64,000 bases of DNA from Platanthera guangdongensis. Lineage: Eukaryota; Streptophyta; Magnoliopsida; Asparagales; Orchidaceae. Positions within the stretch are counted from its first letter, which is position 1, and the number at the start of each line of letters is the position of its first letter. Under the pieces are notes generated by a model. That model saw only the letters and a program-made list of their open reading frames with translations. It made no database searches and was not told the origin of the DNA. This document shows, piece by piece, positions 12,335 to 23,633 of this stretch. A program made the translations under genes and the position numbers. The DNA lies in assembly GCA_039583875.1 (NCBI GenBank), contig CM077151.1, forward strand, positions 116,640,609-116,704,608, in the 5' to 3' direction.

Positions 12335-13646
12335 ACTTCTATCCCAAGTACAGGAGAAGGATCAAGGAAGGCCAAAGACCAGGACTCAGAGAAGAGGAAT
12401 TTTATCTTAGTTAAATTCAGCGAGTATGGTTAGTCATACATGTCGAATTCATCGAGTATCCCCTTGATACTCGCCTAATTCATCGTGTATGCTTCCCGAT
12501 ACCCGTCGAATTCGTCATTTATACTTAGGGTAAATTCTCTGGAAATCTAGTGTTCGACAAGGAAAATTCATCGAGTATCACTGGCGATACTCGCCGAATT
12601 CAACTAGTATCCTAGGTGATACTCGTCAAATGTGTCGAGCCATATGTCGACCACTTTAGATTTTTGGATAAGGCAAATTTGACGAATATCACTTATAAAT
12701 TCGGAGAGTATCATAATCGATATTCGATGAATCCTGCCGAATTTGACTTAGGCCGATTTTTCTGAAATTTCTCTGGTTCGAAACCGTCGGCCATGCATAG
12801 TAATTTCTAGGGTTCGTTTTTGGAAGTCTTTTATAGCCATTATTTTGAATCTCTCTATAAAAAGGATAGGGTGATTTTGAAAATACTAATCTTACCCTAA
12901 TTTCATTTCGATTTCAAAAGATTCCAAAATTAGAACCCGTCGGTCACACGCACACCATCGTTCGCGATTTTCTTCTAGTCGACTGCCGACTTCGAACAAT
13001 CTTCTTCTTCGACGACTTCTTCGACTGGATCGTGTCTTCTCTCCAGATCTAATCTATTTTAGCCCTAGTTATTTGAAGATCGAAGGTTCAAGATTCAAGA
13101 TCCAAAATATTTCAAGTTTCTGAGTTCTCCGAGTTTCTAGTTCAACCCTTTCAAAGAACGACGGATCGACAACTTGCAATCATGTTTATTGTTGTAATAT
13201 TGTTTTAAATATTATAGGATATTTATCTCCGATTTAGTAGATCCGTTTGTGGATCGAGAGATTAGAACCGGTTGTGGATCGAGTTTGGAGATCCGGTTTG
13301 TCGATCGAGTTTGTAGATCCGGTTTGTGGATCGAGTTTGTAGATCCGGTTTGTGGATCAAGTTGTATGAGAGGTTGTTCTGGGAGTGGTAGGTGCATCGT
13401 ATCCGATTTGTAGGAGTTGTGACGCTGAGGTGTAAAATTTGACGAAATCTGAGTTTGGTGAAGTAGCCAAATCTGCCCTTCATGGTAGACGGGCAAGGCG
13501 GGTCAATGGACAAACCCAACTCGGGAAACCACTATAAAATCTCTGTGTTTGTGTGTTGATTTTTAGATAATTTTTATTCCGTGAAATGGCACAAACATCA
13601 CCTATTCACCACTCTAGGTGATTTAGGTAGACGTTAGATACTTTCA
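12335..13646 (+). mobile_element. R4: Sirevirus LTR, right part only
   Basis: The end reads CACTCTAGGTG then CTTTCA at 13646, like the LTR ends of R9 and R11, and the shared block GGGAAACCACTATAAA is at 13523-13538. A TATA box (TATAAAAA) is at 12856-12863. The first part has repeated TTCATCGAGTATC/GATACTCGCCGAATT words (about 12415-12740); further on comes a GGTTTGTGGATCGAGTTTGTAG repeat of about 27 bp (13245-13360). The left part was separated by R3. It sits in the R5 pol; GGCTG (13647-13651) is the predicted target-site duplication. Whether an internal region exists further left cannot be seen. Confidence 0.75.
12856..12863 (+). promoter_or_regulatory. TATA box of R4 LTR
   Basis: TATAAAAA followed about 100-200 bp later by leader-like sequence. 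Similar TATA boxes occur in the other LTRs of the window. Confidence 0.5.
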
Positions 13647-15044
13647 GGCTGCATTACAAGGATGATCCTGATTTGCAGCACCTCTGTAATTGAATTGAGA
13701 ACAGGGAGTTACTAGACTTTTCAATCGATGAGGAAGGTACTTTACGGTGCCGCCTTAGATATTGTATCCCCTTTGTTGAGGATATTCAAGTTAAGCTGTG
13801 CAGTGAGGCGCATGGATCCAGTGTTGCCTACAACCCTGGTTCTATGAAGATGTATAGATATCTAAAGAAGATTGTTTGGTAGTATGGTATGAAGAAGGAT
13901 ATAGCCAAGTTCGTGTCTGAGTGCTTCACTTGTAAGCGAGTTAATGTTGATCATAGGAGGGCTGATGACAAGTTGAAGCCTTTAGTGATTCCAAGTTGGA
14001 AGTGGGAGAGTATTTCCTTAGACTTCATTACTCGGTTGCCGAGATCTCCCCGGGGGCATGATTCTGTATGGGTTATAGTAGTTAGACTGATGAAGTGTAC
14101 TTACTTCGTGCAGTTCAGGATTGATTACTCCATGAAGAAGATAGCAGAGTTATACTTGGATGAGGTTATCATGTTACATGGAATACTTGTTAGTATTGTG
14201 TCGGATCGAGACTCCAGGTTTACGTCTCATTTTTGGACAAGGAGGATTGGGTACCGATGTGAGGTATTCCACCATTTATCATCCGCAGACAAATGGTCAA
14301 ACAGAAATAGTTAATCATATTTTGGAAGACATGATAAGATGTAACATCTTGGACCACGGAGGAGTGTGGGACGAACAAATGAGGCTGATGGAATTTTCTT
14401 ATAATAACAGTTATTAAGAGATATTATAGATGGCATTGTTTGACGCCTTGTATGGGAGACGTTGCAGAACTCCCTTGTTTTGCGTGGAGGTTGGTGAAAG
14501 ACTGTTGTTGGGTCTGGAAGACTTGGAAGAAATTGATATTTCTATGAAACATATTCGAGAGAAGCTTTGTATAGCTCAGGAGCAATATGAGAAGAATGGT
14601 AAACGACGAAGAACTGATTTGGAATGTTGTCGGGGATATGGTTTTTCATAAGATTTCCCCGATGCCTGGTGTAAAGAGGTTTGGAAAGAACCACAAGCTG
14701 GACACTAGGTATGTGGGTCCTTTCCAGGTGGTTGAACGTATTGGAATGTAAGCTTATATGCTGGATTTGCCCGTAAATTTTCCTGGTGTGCACGTTGTGT
14801 TTTACGCGAGCCAGTTGCGGAAATGTGTACTTAGCGACCGGTGGGTTCTTGACTTTTGCCCCATTTGGAGCCCAACCTTTCTTCTGTTAAGATGTTTGTT
14901 CGCATTCTGGATACTCAAGATCGAGTGTTGCGAAGGAAGACCATACACATGGTTAATGTTTTGTGGCGGAACCAAGATGTGGAAAGCGCGACATGGGAGT
15001 TGGAGTCGGCTATGAGGGAGGCACATCCTCATCTGTTCTCATAG
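13647..15044 (+). pseudogene. R5 Ty3 integrase with C-terminal chromodomain-like end
   Basis: It starts within the linker after RNase H (IENRELLDFSIDEEGTLRC). The zinc part shows CFTCKRVN, followed by WKWESISLDFITRLPRS with the first catalytic Asp, VSDRDSRFTS with the second, and the region of the third (YHPQTNGQTE) after a frame change near 14250. LYGRRCRTPL follows, then the GPFQVVERIG domain typical of Ty3 integrase C-termini. The last part (about 14880-15044) reads LRRKTIHMVNVLWRNQDVESATWELESAM in broken form and matches the chromodomain-like tail of Tekay/Del chromoviruses, which is thought to guide insertion to heterochromatin. Several stops and at least three frame changes make it non-functional. 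Confidence 0.8.
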
Positions 15045-15118
15045 TTTCTTTCGTTATGTATTTACATTCTATAATCTTTGATTATTTTCCTTCCATAGTG
15101 GAATCTTTTGTGCATAAA

Positions 15119-15153
15119 GTTTCAGGACGAAACTTTCTTTTAGGAGGGGTGGT
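15119..15153 (+). other. R5 polypurine tract and conserved upstream motif
   Basis: TTTCAGGACGAAACTTTC, then TTTTAGGAGGGGTGGT, directly before the LTR. R8 has the equivalent TTTCGGGACGAAATTC and AAGGGGGGGAGAG, so the GGACGAAA motif is conserved across two Ty3 families here. Confidence 0.8.
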
Positions 15154-15685
15154 TGTAACGCCCCTGATTTTTTCAAGGTTTAATTAAAACTCTTTGTTGG
15201 TTTCGGCTATGATGGGTACCGTTGTCTGAGTGTGAATTATGCTCGTTGGAATCTAAGGTTTTGGTTAGGAAGAATTAGCTTGGCTAATTTCTCCCGTGTT
15301 TTGATATTCCCTTGCGAGCCAGGGTTCGTTTTGGAACACGGTGGAGCGTTTTGGGATATTTGGTGTTTAGACTTTGGGGAGTGTTTACCCGAGTTTGGTT
15401 TGTCAGATTTCGATTTCGACTTTGTCGTTGGATTCGTAGCGTCGATATTTAGCTATGGTGCGATTTTTGTAGAAATCCGAGTTAGTGCGAGTTTTGTGCA
15501 TTTAGACGTTTTAATTATAATAATAATATATTATATTATCTGTTCCATATAAATAGCCTTGCGATAAGACGGAAACCCTATTCATCGTCTTTCTTAAAAC
15601 TGTCTGACTAAGTTACGGAAGAACGAGAGTGGCGGTCATTGTGAAGCCTTCAGCCGTCGAATGTAGGAGCTCTGATGCACAAAAT
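15154..15685 (+). repeat. R5 3' LTR, truncated by R6
   Basis: Begins TGTAACGCCCCTGATTTTTTC right after the polypurine tract. The TATA box TATAAATA is at 15548-15555. No LTR end of the TTACA type is seen before R6 begins at 15686, so R6 appears to have inserted here; AAAAT (15681-15685) is the likely target-site duplication. Confidence 0.7.
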
Positions 15686-17253
15686 TGTTGAAAATTGTGA
15701 AGTGAAAGTGGGTGATTGTGCGACCTAGGCGACTTGTCCGCGTGGTCTATACGAACAGGACTGGAGATTAGCCAGGTCGTAGAGTTGCTGCAGTTGTCTT
15801 GTTCCTTGGCGGCATGGGCGGTCTGTTCACACAGTCTGTACGAACAGTGTTGACGACCAACTAGGCTGGCTTATGCTAAGCAGGAAGTTTGTTCCCAGAA
15901 GGTAACTGGGTGGATAGCTTCTCTATCCGTGGAGTCCAGCAAGATGCTGACTGGACTGGAGCTCGGTAGATCAGCATGGCAGGTGCCTTGGTCTAGCTCT
16001 GGTGGAGTGGCAAATGGTAGCCGTGGAGTTCGCTGGTTAGAGCGGACAGGAGATGGTGTTCGTCGAGATTGGCGGGCTGGTGTCAGTGTCCTCCAGTAAG
16101 CGTGGACTGGCCCTTGTGGCCAGTGGTGTGGACTTGGTTGGTTTAGAACCAAGTCCATGTTTGATCAGTCTAGGTGATCCTGCGGTTAAATGCGGACTGC
16201 TTCTTATTCTGCCAAGCTCGGCAGCAGTTAGCCTTGTGCTTTCGTTGCAAGCTTGGGGAGTGCAGACTGTGGCAGTGTCCGCAGGGCGTGCGGACCGGAG
16301 CAGTGACAGCTAGCATGCAGACAGGTGGTGTTGCTACAGGGTCTACTAGAGGCGGCTTGTCCTGGTTTGGCCTTTGGCGAAAAGGCGGATAGGGTTGCTA
16401 TCCGACCATGATGATGTTATTGGTGGTCTGGCTATCCTGCACAGGTCGCGGCGGACTGGTTGTGTATCCGCGGCTTACAAATACAAGTGGTGATTGTCAC
16501 GAGATGGGGCGGTTATCCTATCGGCTAGGGTGGTGACTACACTCCTCATTGTGCCTATAAATAGGACCCACTATCATATCAATGAAAAGCCAACTGAACA
16601 GTAAGTGAGCTCATGGATAGTTGTTGCGGACAGGATTTTGTATCCGCATGGTTTGAGGAGGTTGACCGGTTTGTGTTGTGAAGGTTGTGCGGATAGCGTT
16701 GGAAGCCAGGGACTTGGTTCTGACTGCATCCAGGGATAGTGCGGACTCTACGGAGAGCAACCAGCAGTTAACAATAGGTCGCGGGTTGCGGCTAGGCGGT
16801 CTCTCTTCTACAACTAATTTTCTGGTTCAATAAGTTGTCCGCTTTTGGCGGCTTGGTTCAGTTTGGCAGCAGCTCGTGCGGTCTGGCGCCTAGGCGACCT
16901 CGCAGTTAGGCGGCTTGAAGATCGGCGGTTAGAGTTTAGCATTGGAATAACGGGCAGTCCACGTGGCTTGGTTGCAGTCTGGAGACTAGGCGGTTTGTGC
17001 GAACTCTGTAGCAGTTAGCATTAGAGTCGGCGATTACCTCTTCAGTCCGCGCGGCTAGGATTTTGCCTTGTATTGTTTCTGTTTTCTTTTGGGTACATTG
17101 GTGAATCATTTCTCGCAATGTATGCCTCGCCTTTTAAAGATTGTTTAGGACAAGATTCTTGCTCTTTTGGTTTGCATCTGGTTTATTTGGGCTCAGATTG
17201 GTTCAGTGTTCCTGCGCCTGGTTTTCCGTCTTCAGCTATATCAAATTTTAACA
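15686..17253 (+). repeat. R6 5' LTR
   Basis: The start TGTTGAAAATTG and the end CAAATTTTAACA form an inverted match (TGTTAAAATTTG when reversed), which supports both borders. The TATA box is at 16556-16563 (TATAAATA). GCGGACTG/GCGGTCTG words recur, a weaker version of the motif arrays in the other LTRs. No gene. Confidence 0.75.
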
Positions 17254-17265
17254 TGATATCAGAGG
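17254..17265 (+). other. R6 primer-binding site
   Basis: TGATATCAGAGG directly after the LTR, one mismatch from the initiator tRNA-Met complement TGGTATCAGAGG. Confidence 0.75.
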
Positions 17266-17282
17266 GAACAAAGGCTTGAGCA

Positions 17283-18182
17283 ATGGATCAACTGGCAGAT
17301 GGCTTTATTTATTCTGTTAGTCCAGGTGAACCAGGGTTAAGTGCAATGGAAGGTGATTTGGCAAGATATCTTGGAATGGAGCTTCTTACATGGACTAACT
17401 TTGAAAAGTGGAAGTCATGTATGGAAAGCTATCTTGTTGGTAGGACCTTTGGAAGGTGGTTTGCGGAGACAGAAGACAAGTGGTTACTACTGACAATGTT
17501 GAAATTATGAGAGCTTGGACGAAGACAAACGGGAGAATGAAGTTTATTCTCAAGCAGCTTATCTAATCGGAACTCTTGGACCACATCGGCGGATGTCGGT
17601 CAGATGCGGAGATTTAGACTTCCCTCGATGGGCTGTTCAACGAGGAGGTGAAGTTGGCTACTGAGGTTGGTCCCTCTACTTCTGAGCAGCAAGAAAGGAG
17701 TGTTTCTCCTAGGCATGATGGGAAGAGGAAGGAATGACCAAGGTGCTGTAGATGTCAACAGCTTGGTCACCTCAGGAAGGAGTGTAAGGTTGTCTTGCAC
17801 TCGGTGAACATTACTCATATTTAGAGTAAGGAGAAGAACTTGGTTGGGTTGTCAACAATTTCTGATGTTGATCGGATTTAGGCCAATGATAGTGTAGCTA
17901 TCTAGCATGAAAGACTGGGGCATGTGGGGAAGGACAAGCTGAAAGCAATAGCAGTGAGGAGCCTTTTGAAAGGCTTGCCTAGATTGTCATCCTAGAGTGA
18001 CGGTCAAGCTTGCACGGGATGTCAACACGGTGAAACCTATCGCTTTACATTTGATAAGGAGCAGTCCAGGTGTAAGGCACTGTTGGAGAGTATCCATGGT
18101 GATCCGGTGGGGCCGACCATCACCGCTAGTCTTAGAGGCAGTAGGTATATGTTGATATTGGTTAATGACTATATGAGGTATA
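17283..18182 (+). pseudogene. R6 copia gag and integrase start, protease lost
   Basis: The ATG at 17283 opens a short copia Gag (WTNFEKWKSCMESYLVG is the typical N-terminal gag signature). A frame change follows near 17500, with several stops. A CX2CX4HX4C knuckle, CCRCQQLGHLRKEC, is at 17744-17785. Only about 100 bp further comes HERLGHVGKDKL (about 17907), the pre-integrase domain with CTGCQHGE. There is no room for the protease DSG domain, so it was deleted. The integrase core begins (LILVNDYMRY) and stops at the R7 insertion. Confidence 0.8.
18178..18182. repeat. Target-site duplication GTATA of R7
   Basis: GTATA here and again at 49323-49327 flank R7. Confidence 0.9.
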
Positions 18183-20162
18183 TGAAAGTGAGGGTTAGGT
18201 CTACAATACTCTAGAGGGGGGGTGAATAGAGTATATTTAAAATTTGTTAGGTCTCAAATAAAAGTGCTGATACAGCTTTTGCTGTAAACTGAAAGAGTGC
18301 AGTAATTAAGAAAACATAGAATAGAAAATAATAAACTTAATCACAGCCACACAGCAAGAACAGAAGGAAAAAGGTAGGCAACCAGACGACACAAGAAGTT
18401 TATAGTGGTTCCCCAAATCTGGGTAGTCCACTCTTCTACCACCCTTGGTAGGTATCCACTCAGGTTTTTGATCAGCTTCCTGACACCAATGGGTTTTGAT
18501 CAGGTCCCCAAAAACCAACTCAAGTCTTTTGGTTAGGAGACTTGCAACCAGCAATCACTTTTGAAGGGAGATGACAATCCTTTATACAGGAGGGGGTGAG
18601 AGAGTGATTTTGTCTTCTCTTTCTCAATAAACTGAGAAGACTTAAGTGGAATGATGTTAGCAAATAGCTCCCCCTGAGATGTAGAATGGTTTAGGGAAGA
18701 TCTGGAGCTTTGCTGCAGGGTGATAGGTCTTCAATCGGAGTTCTTGACAAACAGTGATGCAGGAGCTTCTTGACTGATTTGATATTTGTTGTCCTTGGAA
18801 GTCCTGGAGAGAATATTGAAGAAGAAGACTCTTGATATAGTATGATTGTTCTTCTTCTTCTGAATGAAGATCACTGCCTGTCACTGTGAGCTTTTGTATG
18901 ATTTGCTTGTGTGAAGCTTTTCTACTACTGTATGAATTCTTGCAGTCAGTCTATGTGTGTATCTCCCTTTTTTTAACTGAGTATATTCTTGTTCTTTATG
19001 TCTGATTGTCGATCTTCTTTTCTTTTATGTCTTTTCAAAAATTTGAATCCTCTGTAATTAATGCTGACGGCCTGAGAATAATCAGCATTGATGTATTTCC
19101 TCAACTGTCCCGTGGAAAATCAGCAAGTAATAATCCTGAGGAAGACCGTAATTAATGCTTCCTATAACGGATATATTCAGAGAATGTTTGAGCATTAACT
19201 ACTCAGGAATTTTCGCATTAGAATGGGGACAAAAGGCCGGAAATGGCTAAGTCTGATGTCGTCAAACAGTTGGCAGAATTCGTCGAACTGAATTACCAAT
19301 TCATCGAACTGAGATATTGAATTCGTCGACTAGACGGCTTCTTGTTCGTCGAGCTGAGTTCCAAGAACGTCGAGCTGATAACAGAACTTGCATGCTTCAG
19401 AACCTTTGCCTTTTCTGTCTGAAGTTCATCGAGCTGATAATTGCATTCGTCGACTGGAGTTCAACAACAATTCTGGACATAGTCGAGTATTTTGTGTTGA
19501 CTGATATTCTGTTTGTCGACATGAATCCTCTGGTGTCGACTGATTAGTCTTTGTGTCGACAGAAATCTTCTGGTGTCGACATAAGTTGGTGTCGACAGAT
19601 TATTCTTGGTGCCGATACAAATCTTCCGGTGTCGACATAGTTGGTGTCGACACATGCCCTAAGTGTCGACACAGTTCTTCCGATTCCAGAATTCGTCGAG
19701 TAGAGTACTGAGTTCGTAGACCTGAGAAGTTGACTTCGTCGACCTGAGAAGTTGTGAACTTGAGATCCAGGTTCGTCGAGCTCAGAATCTTGTTCGTCGA
19801 CCAAAGTCTGAAGTTGGACTTAGAATAATCTAAAGTTATCCTGACTTTAGTTTGTTGAAGTATCTTAGTTTTCGTCGATGAGAGAATGAAGATCGTCGAG
19901 CTCAGCTCAGAGAAATATCTAAAGTTCGTCGAGCTGAGAACATCTTTCGTCGACCTAAGTTCGACGAACATCGAACTCATTTTACTTAGTCTTGAAATCT
20001 TCTAAGTCTTGAGTCTCTGATAGTCTTGTTTGTAGCTGGTCCATCTGATGTTGACTCTAAGGACTTGGCTTAGACTATAGGACATAATTATGACCCTGGC
20101 TATACATGTTGGGTCACATCCTAAGTTAGTGAACCTAACCCAAATCAACTAGGGATCCAACA
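18183..20162 (-). repeat. R7 3' LTR (1980 bp)
   Basis: It contains TTCGTCGA-type and GTGTCGAC-type motifs between 19260 and 19980, and the shared Sirevirus block (TTTATAGTGGTTCCCC on the + strand, 18399-18414). Open frames inside it are short and not regarded as genes. Confidence 0.95.
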
Positions 20163-20362
20163 ATCACCCCCTATTTGGGTGAGGTCACTAATAGACTCAA
20201 AACATAAACAAAAAAATAAACAAAGCAAGAAAAAGATATATCTGGTAGAGAATTACCAACATATGCAGCAGATATATATGTACATAAGCTTTGTTTAAAC
20301 AGATAACACAGTTTGAGAGCAAATGCAGACAGAAAAGCAAAGAAATTAAAACAAAGTAAGGA
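20163..20362 (-). other. R7 3' untranslated region and polypurine tract
   Basis: On the minus strand CCTCACCCAAATAGGGGGTGAT ends immediately at the LTR start; the rest is an AT-rich spacer after the ORF3 stop. No gene. Confidence 0.75.
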
Positions 20363-23223
20363 TTACTTCTTCTGCTTCTTCTCTATGGACTTGTCTTCTT
20401 TAATCTTTTCACCTGGCTTTGTAAAGATAATTTCTATCTTTGGATCCAAAGTCTGTGCCTGTGTCATTATCATGTCAGCTGCCCTAATAATCTTCAAGGA
20501 TGTAGTTCTGGGCACAACTGCTTCAGGATGTAGCTTCATGTAGTCATCAACATTGAACAGTTTATTTGCTTTGTCAAATCTTTTGAGTTCTTCCTTCCTG
20601 TATTTGGACATAGTGGAATATCCTGATATATCTTTGCATTCAGCTTTTGCTTTATTAATCAAGGATAGACCAACAAGTTCCTGGAACCTGGCCATTTTAG
20701 CAATGTTTGTTGTTTCAGGATCCTCAAAAGGAATAGGAGGTGAATATGGTCTCTCTGCACTTTTAGCTTTCTGATCTGCAGGGATACTTTGTTGTTGCTG
20801 CTGATGTTGTTGATGTTATTGATGTTGCTGTTGTTGAGTTTTTGAAGAGTGATGTCTTTACTGACTACTTCCAGAAGATCTCCCTTGATCTCTCTGATAA
20901 TTTTGCATAGGGGCAGATCTCTGAGAGCTAGAGCCAGTGGCACCAGCTGCTGGAGGAGGTGGAGGAGGTGGATCTCTTCTGTATCTCTGAACTGGTGGAG
21001 GAGAATATTTTCTGCTTCTTTTCTTCTCCTTTTGCTGATTTTTAGACAACCACATCCATGATGGCATTCCTTTGTAAGGAGTAATATTTTGGAGGATATA
21101 GAATGGGGTGTCATTCTTTGAGCTTGGATTAGCAGTAGCAGGAGGAGGGGCTTTCCTTTTCTTTGACAACATTTTCTTCTTCTTCTTAGCTTCTTCATCT
21201 GAGTCTTCTTTATCATCATCTTCATCATCATCACTGGCAGAACCCTGAGGGTTATCATATAGAGCATCCAATGCTTTCAAAGCTTTATAATAAGTAGCAG
21301 TCCTTTCTGTAGCAGGAGCAGAAGTTACAAAGGTTGGAATTTCAGTAGGAGTTGAAGAAGAGACTATACAAGAATCAGAAGTGACTGGGACAGAGTGCTT
21401 TCAGCTGCTGCCTTATTTTCTTCTTCAATGTCATCCAAGATTAACTCATCTAGATCTGGCATAGGGGAGTCATCCATCACAAAGATTGGTGCGGAGAGAG
21501 CTTCTGGAGGGGATGGAATGACTGTCAAGGTTGGTGCAGAAACTGGATTTACAAAGTTGTCACATAGTTGCTTAGCAACTACTTGACTGATCAGAGGAGT
21601 ATAAGGAACAATAGCCAACTGTGGCTTAGTAAATTCTTCTGGAAGATACTACATATGTACAGTGTCAAAGGTTTTCAGCAATTCTTCTAAGTTAACTGTG
21701 GGATTTAGAACAAAATCACCAACAGTTGTGAATCCTTCAGAATCTGACTCATCAAAATCCATGTCAGTATCAATGAAATCAATTAAATCTTTATCTGTAC
21801 AATCTGTATATGCTGCTGTGGGGACTGGAGTATCTGCTGGTGCTGGAGTTGAAGTGTCTGAAGCTGTCGCTGCTGCTTCATCATCAGGCATCTCCCCCTG
21901 CCTGGTTTCAGTGGAAACTGAGGCCAGGCCCCTGACTGAGGAGGGGACAGTAGTGAGGGCAGATATTTGGGCAGATAAAGATTGAATGGTGGTAGCAAGA
22001 GGTGTGATGGCCTCTGCTATAAGGGATTTAAGAAGAGTAGTGATGATAGAGGATATGGTAGAGGGGTATAATGAGACAATGGTAGATGGTGGTGCAGTTG
22101 GTGTGGAAGAGGTGGCAACTATTGATGGAAGAGAGGGTGGATCAGCAGGTATGTGAAGGTTAGATATTGATGGGGATGGAAGGGTGGCATATTGCATCAT
22201 GGTGTTTGTGGGTAGGATGTAAGATGGTATGGAATATAGATGTGGGGGAAGTGGAGACTGTGGTGGTGTAGAGATATATGTGTCATGAGGGGATTCAGGA
22301 GGTGTGGGTGGTTGATTTTCCTGAAGGGATGAAGAGGGAATGTCAGTGATGGTGATTGGTACAGATGGGGTGACTAGGGATTGTGTTGTTGTTGGAAGGG
22401 GGGCTGGAAGAGAAGATGTGGAAGGAATGTTCTCTTCAGCAGGGTGGGGAGTGGCTTTGATAGCCCTTGTGCCTTTAGAAGCTTTGATGGAAGAGGTGGA
22501 AGCCTTAGAGGGCTTAGTGATGCTCCTCTCCCATCTGCCAAATAAGTCACATGTTAGCCTTTTACTGGCATTTATGAATATGGTCTGGGAGACCAGGGAT
22601 TCAGCAGCCTTTTCCTGTGGGAAGATTCCTAGAACTCTTCCAAAACATACTTCCTTCTTAGTGTTCTTCTTCTTTATCAAATCAAACAGAAGTTGTGCCC
22701 AGTTAATTAGCTTCTTGTTGATGATTGCACACATCACCAGAAATTGATGTTTGGTGATATAGTCGTGTGCAGTGTGTTTTCCAAGTAACACTTTGCCAAC
22801 CAAGTCTGCTAAAAACTTATAGGGCGCAGATAATTGTTTCTTCAACAGTTTGTTAGGGTTTTCTCCAGTATAATCCATGAGGCTTAGCATCATATCCGAT
22901 TCCTCCGCTTCAATCTCAAGGTCCTCGTCTCCGTTTCTTAATCCAAAGATTTCAGTTAAGATAGCGGGGGTTAAAGAGATGGAGTTACCCGCGATGGTGT
23001 CCGTCATGATGTTCTCTTCTATGGACGATAGTGTGTATAACCATTCCCAGATTTCCATGCTGTGTAGTTTGACCCTTCTCGTCATCAGGGTTTTTTGTTC
23101 CTGTTCTTCAAGAAGTTCCAGGATATACAGAAAGATTAGATCGGAGTGCTGAAATGAATCGAAATCCACGTCAAAGCCTGTATCGAACTTCATTCCTGTG
23201 AGATTGCTTGCCAGAGCCGCCAT
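20363..23223 (-). pseudogene. R7 third ORF (ORF3), about 950 codons, unknown function
   Basis: It starts at the ATG at 23223 (MAALASNLTGMKFDTGF) and runs to the stop at 20363. The N-terminal 240 residues form a folded-looking domain with IWEWLYTLSS, SISLTPAILTEIFGL, KFLADLVGKVLLGKHTAHD and LFGRWER. R11 ORF3 shares this pattern (FLSEVVGKVILSK, HDRVSAYMF, IFSRWER). Both resemble, from memory, the domain annotated as putative plant transposon protein. Then come a long Pro/Ser/Thr region, acidic segments (SPMPDLDELIL), a Lys/Glu-rich part, a proline run, a Gln-rich run, and the C-terminal block with LFNVDDYMKLHPEAVVPR. Lesions are a stop at 21649-21651, a frame change near 21395, and TAA stops at 20858-20860 and 20816-20818 that replace Gln codons. 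No membrane segments or catalytic motif are evident, so an envelope role is not supported. Confidence 0.75.
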
Positions 23224-23262
23224 TGAAATCACCTGCAAGAAAGACAGAGAAATGGCGATCAA
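23224..23262 (-). promoter_or_regulatory. Candidate 3' splice site before R7 ORF3
   Basis: On the minus strand a pyrimidine-rich tract (ATTTCTCTGTCTTTCTTGCAG) ends at 23233 and is followed by GTGATTTCA and the ORF3 ATG, nine bases on. It fits the plant acceptor consensus TTTGCAG/GT closely. It suggests that ORF3 is made from a spliced subgenomic RNA, as env is in retroviruses; this is inference. Confidence 0.5.
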
Positions 23263-23389
23263 GTGCAAGGGAACAGAAAGCACAGGATGGAGGTCGAAGA
23301 AAACCTAGATATAAGGTTTTCTAGAATATGAATCGACAAACTCCGTTCCATGAAAATAAAATAAATTCTTCGAACTGAGGTCGATGAAA

Positions 23390-23625
23390 TAGTTTAGGGG
23401 TAAATAATTCGTCGAGCTCATCAAAAGAATTGAAGACGGTTCGTCGAACTTAGGTCGACGAATATCTTCTAAAGCAACGTTCGTTGATTGCTGGTCGACC
23501 AAAATTGTTTCACTCACAGAGAGTTCGTCGGCCTCCGGTCGACGAGTGTCTCTCAAACTTTCCCTAGTTCGTCGAACACCGTTCGACGAACTCTGGAAAA
23601 TTCATCGAATGCATTCAAAACTTAG
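23390..23625. repeat. TTCGTCGA motif array between pol and ORF3 of R7
   Basis: Clustered TTCGTCGA and GGTCGACGA words, the same as in the R7 LTR, fill the spacer between the pol stop and ORF3. A TATA-like TTATATCTA lies on the minus strand near 23312. Confidence 0.8.
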
Positions 23626-23633
23626 ACTAAGTC

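Larger units (their letters stand above)
13647..15685 (+). mobile_element. R5: Ty3/gypsy chromovirus, integrase end plus start of 3' LTR
   Basis: The base layer of the nest. It holds the 3' part of pol, a polypurine region and the first 532 bp of the 3' LTR. It is interrupted on the left by R4 and on the right by R6, so the window shows only this middle piece. Confidence 0.8.

Noticed and set aside
15871..16392. Overlapping frames in the R6 LTR
   Set aside because: Inside an LTR with borders and TATA box; no recognisable protein.
22340..22747. 135-codon + strand frame
   Set aside because: Opposite-strand shadow of the Pro/Ser/Thr-rich part of R7 ORF3.
23224..23283. Hydrophobic, signal-peptide-like extension upstream of R7 ORF3
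   Set aside because: It would start at GTG and is the translation of the pyrimidine-rich splice-acceptor tract; the ATG is at 23223.
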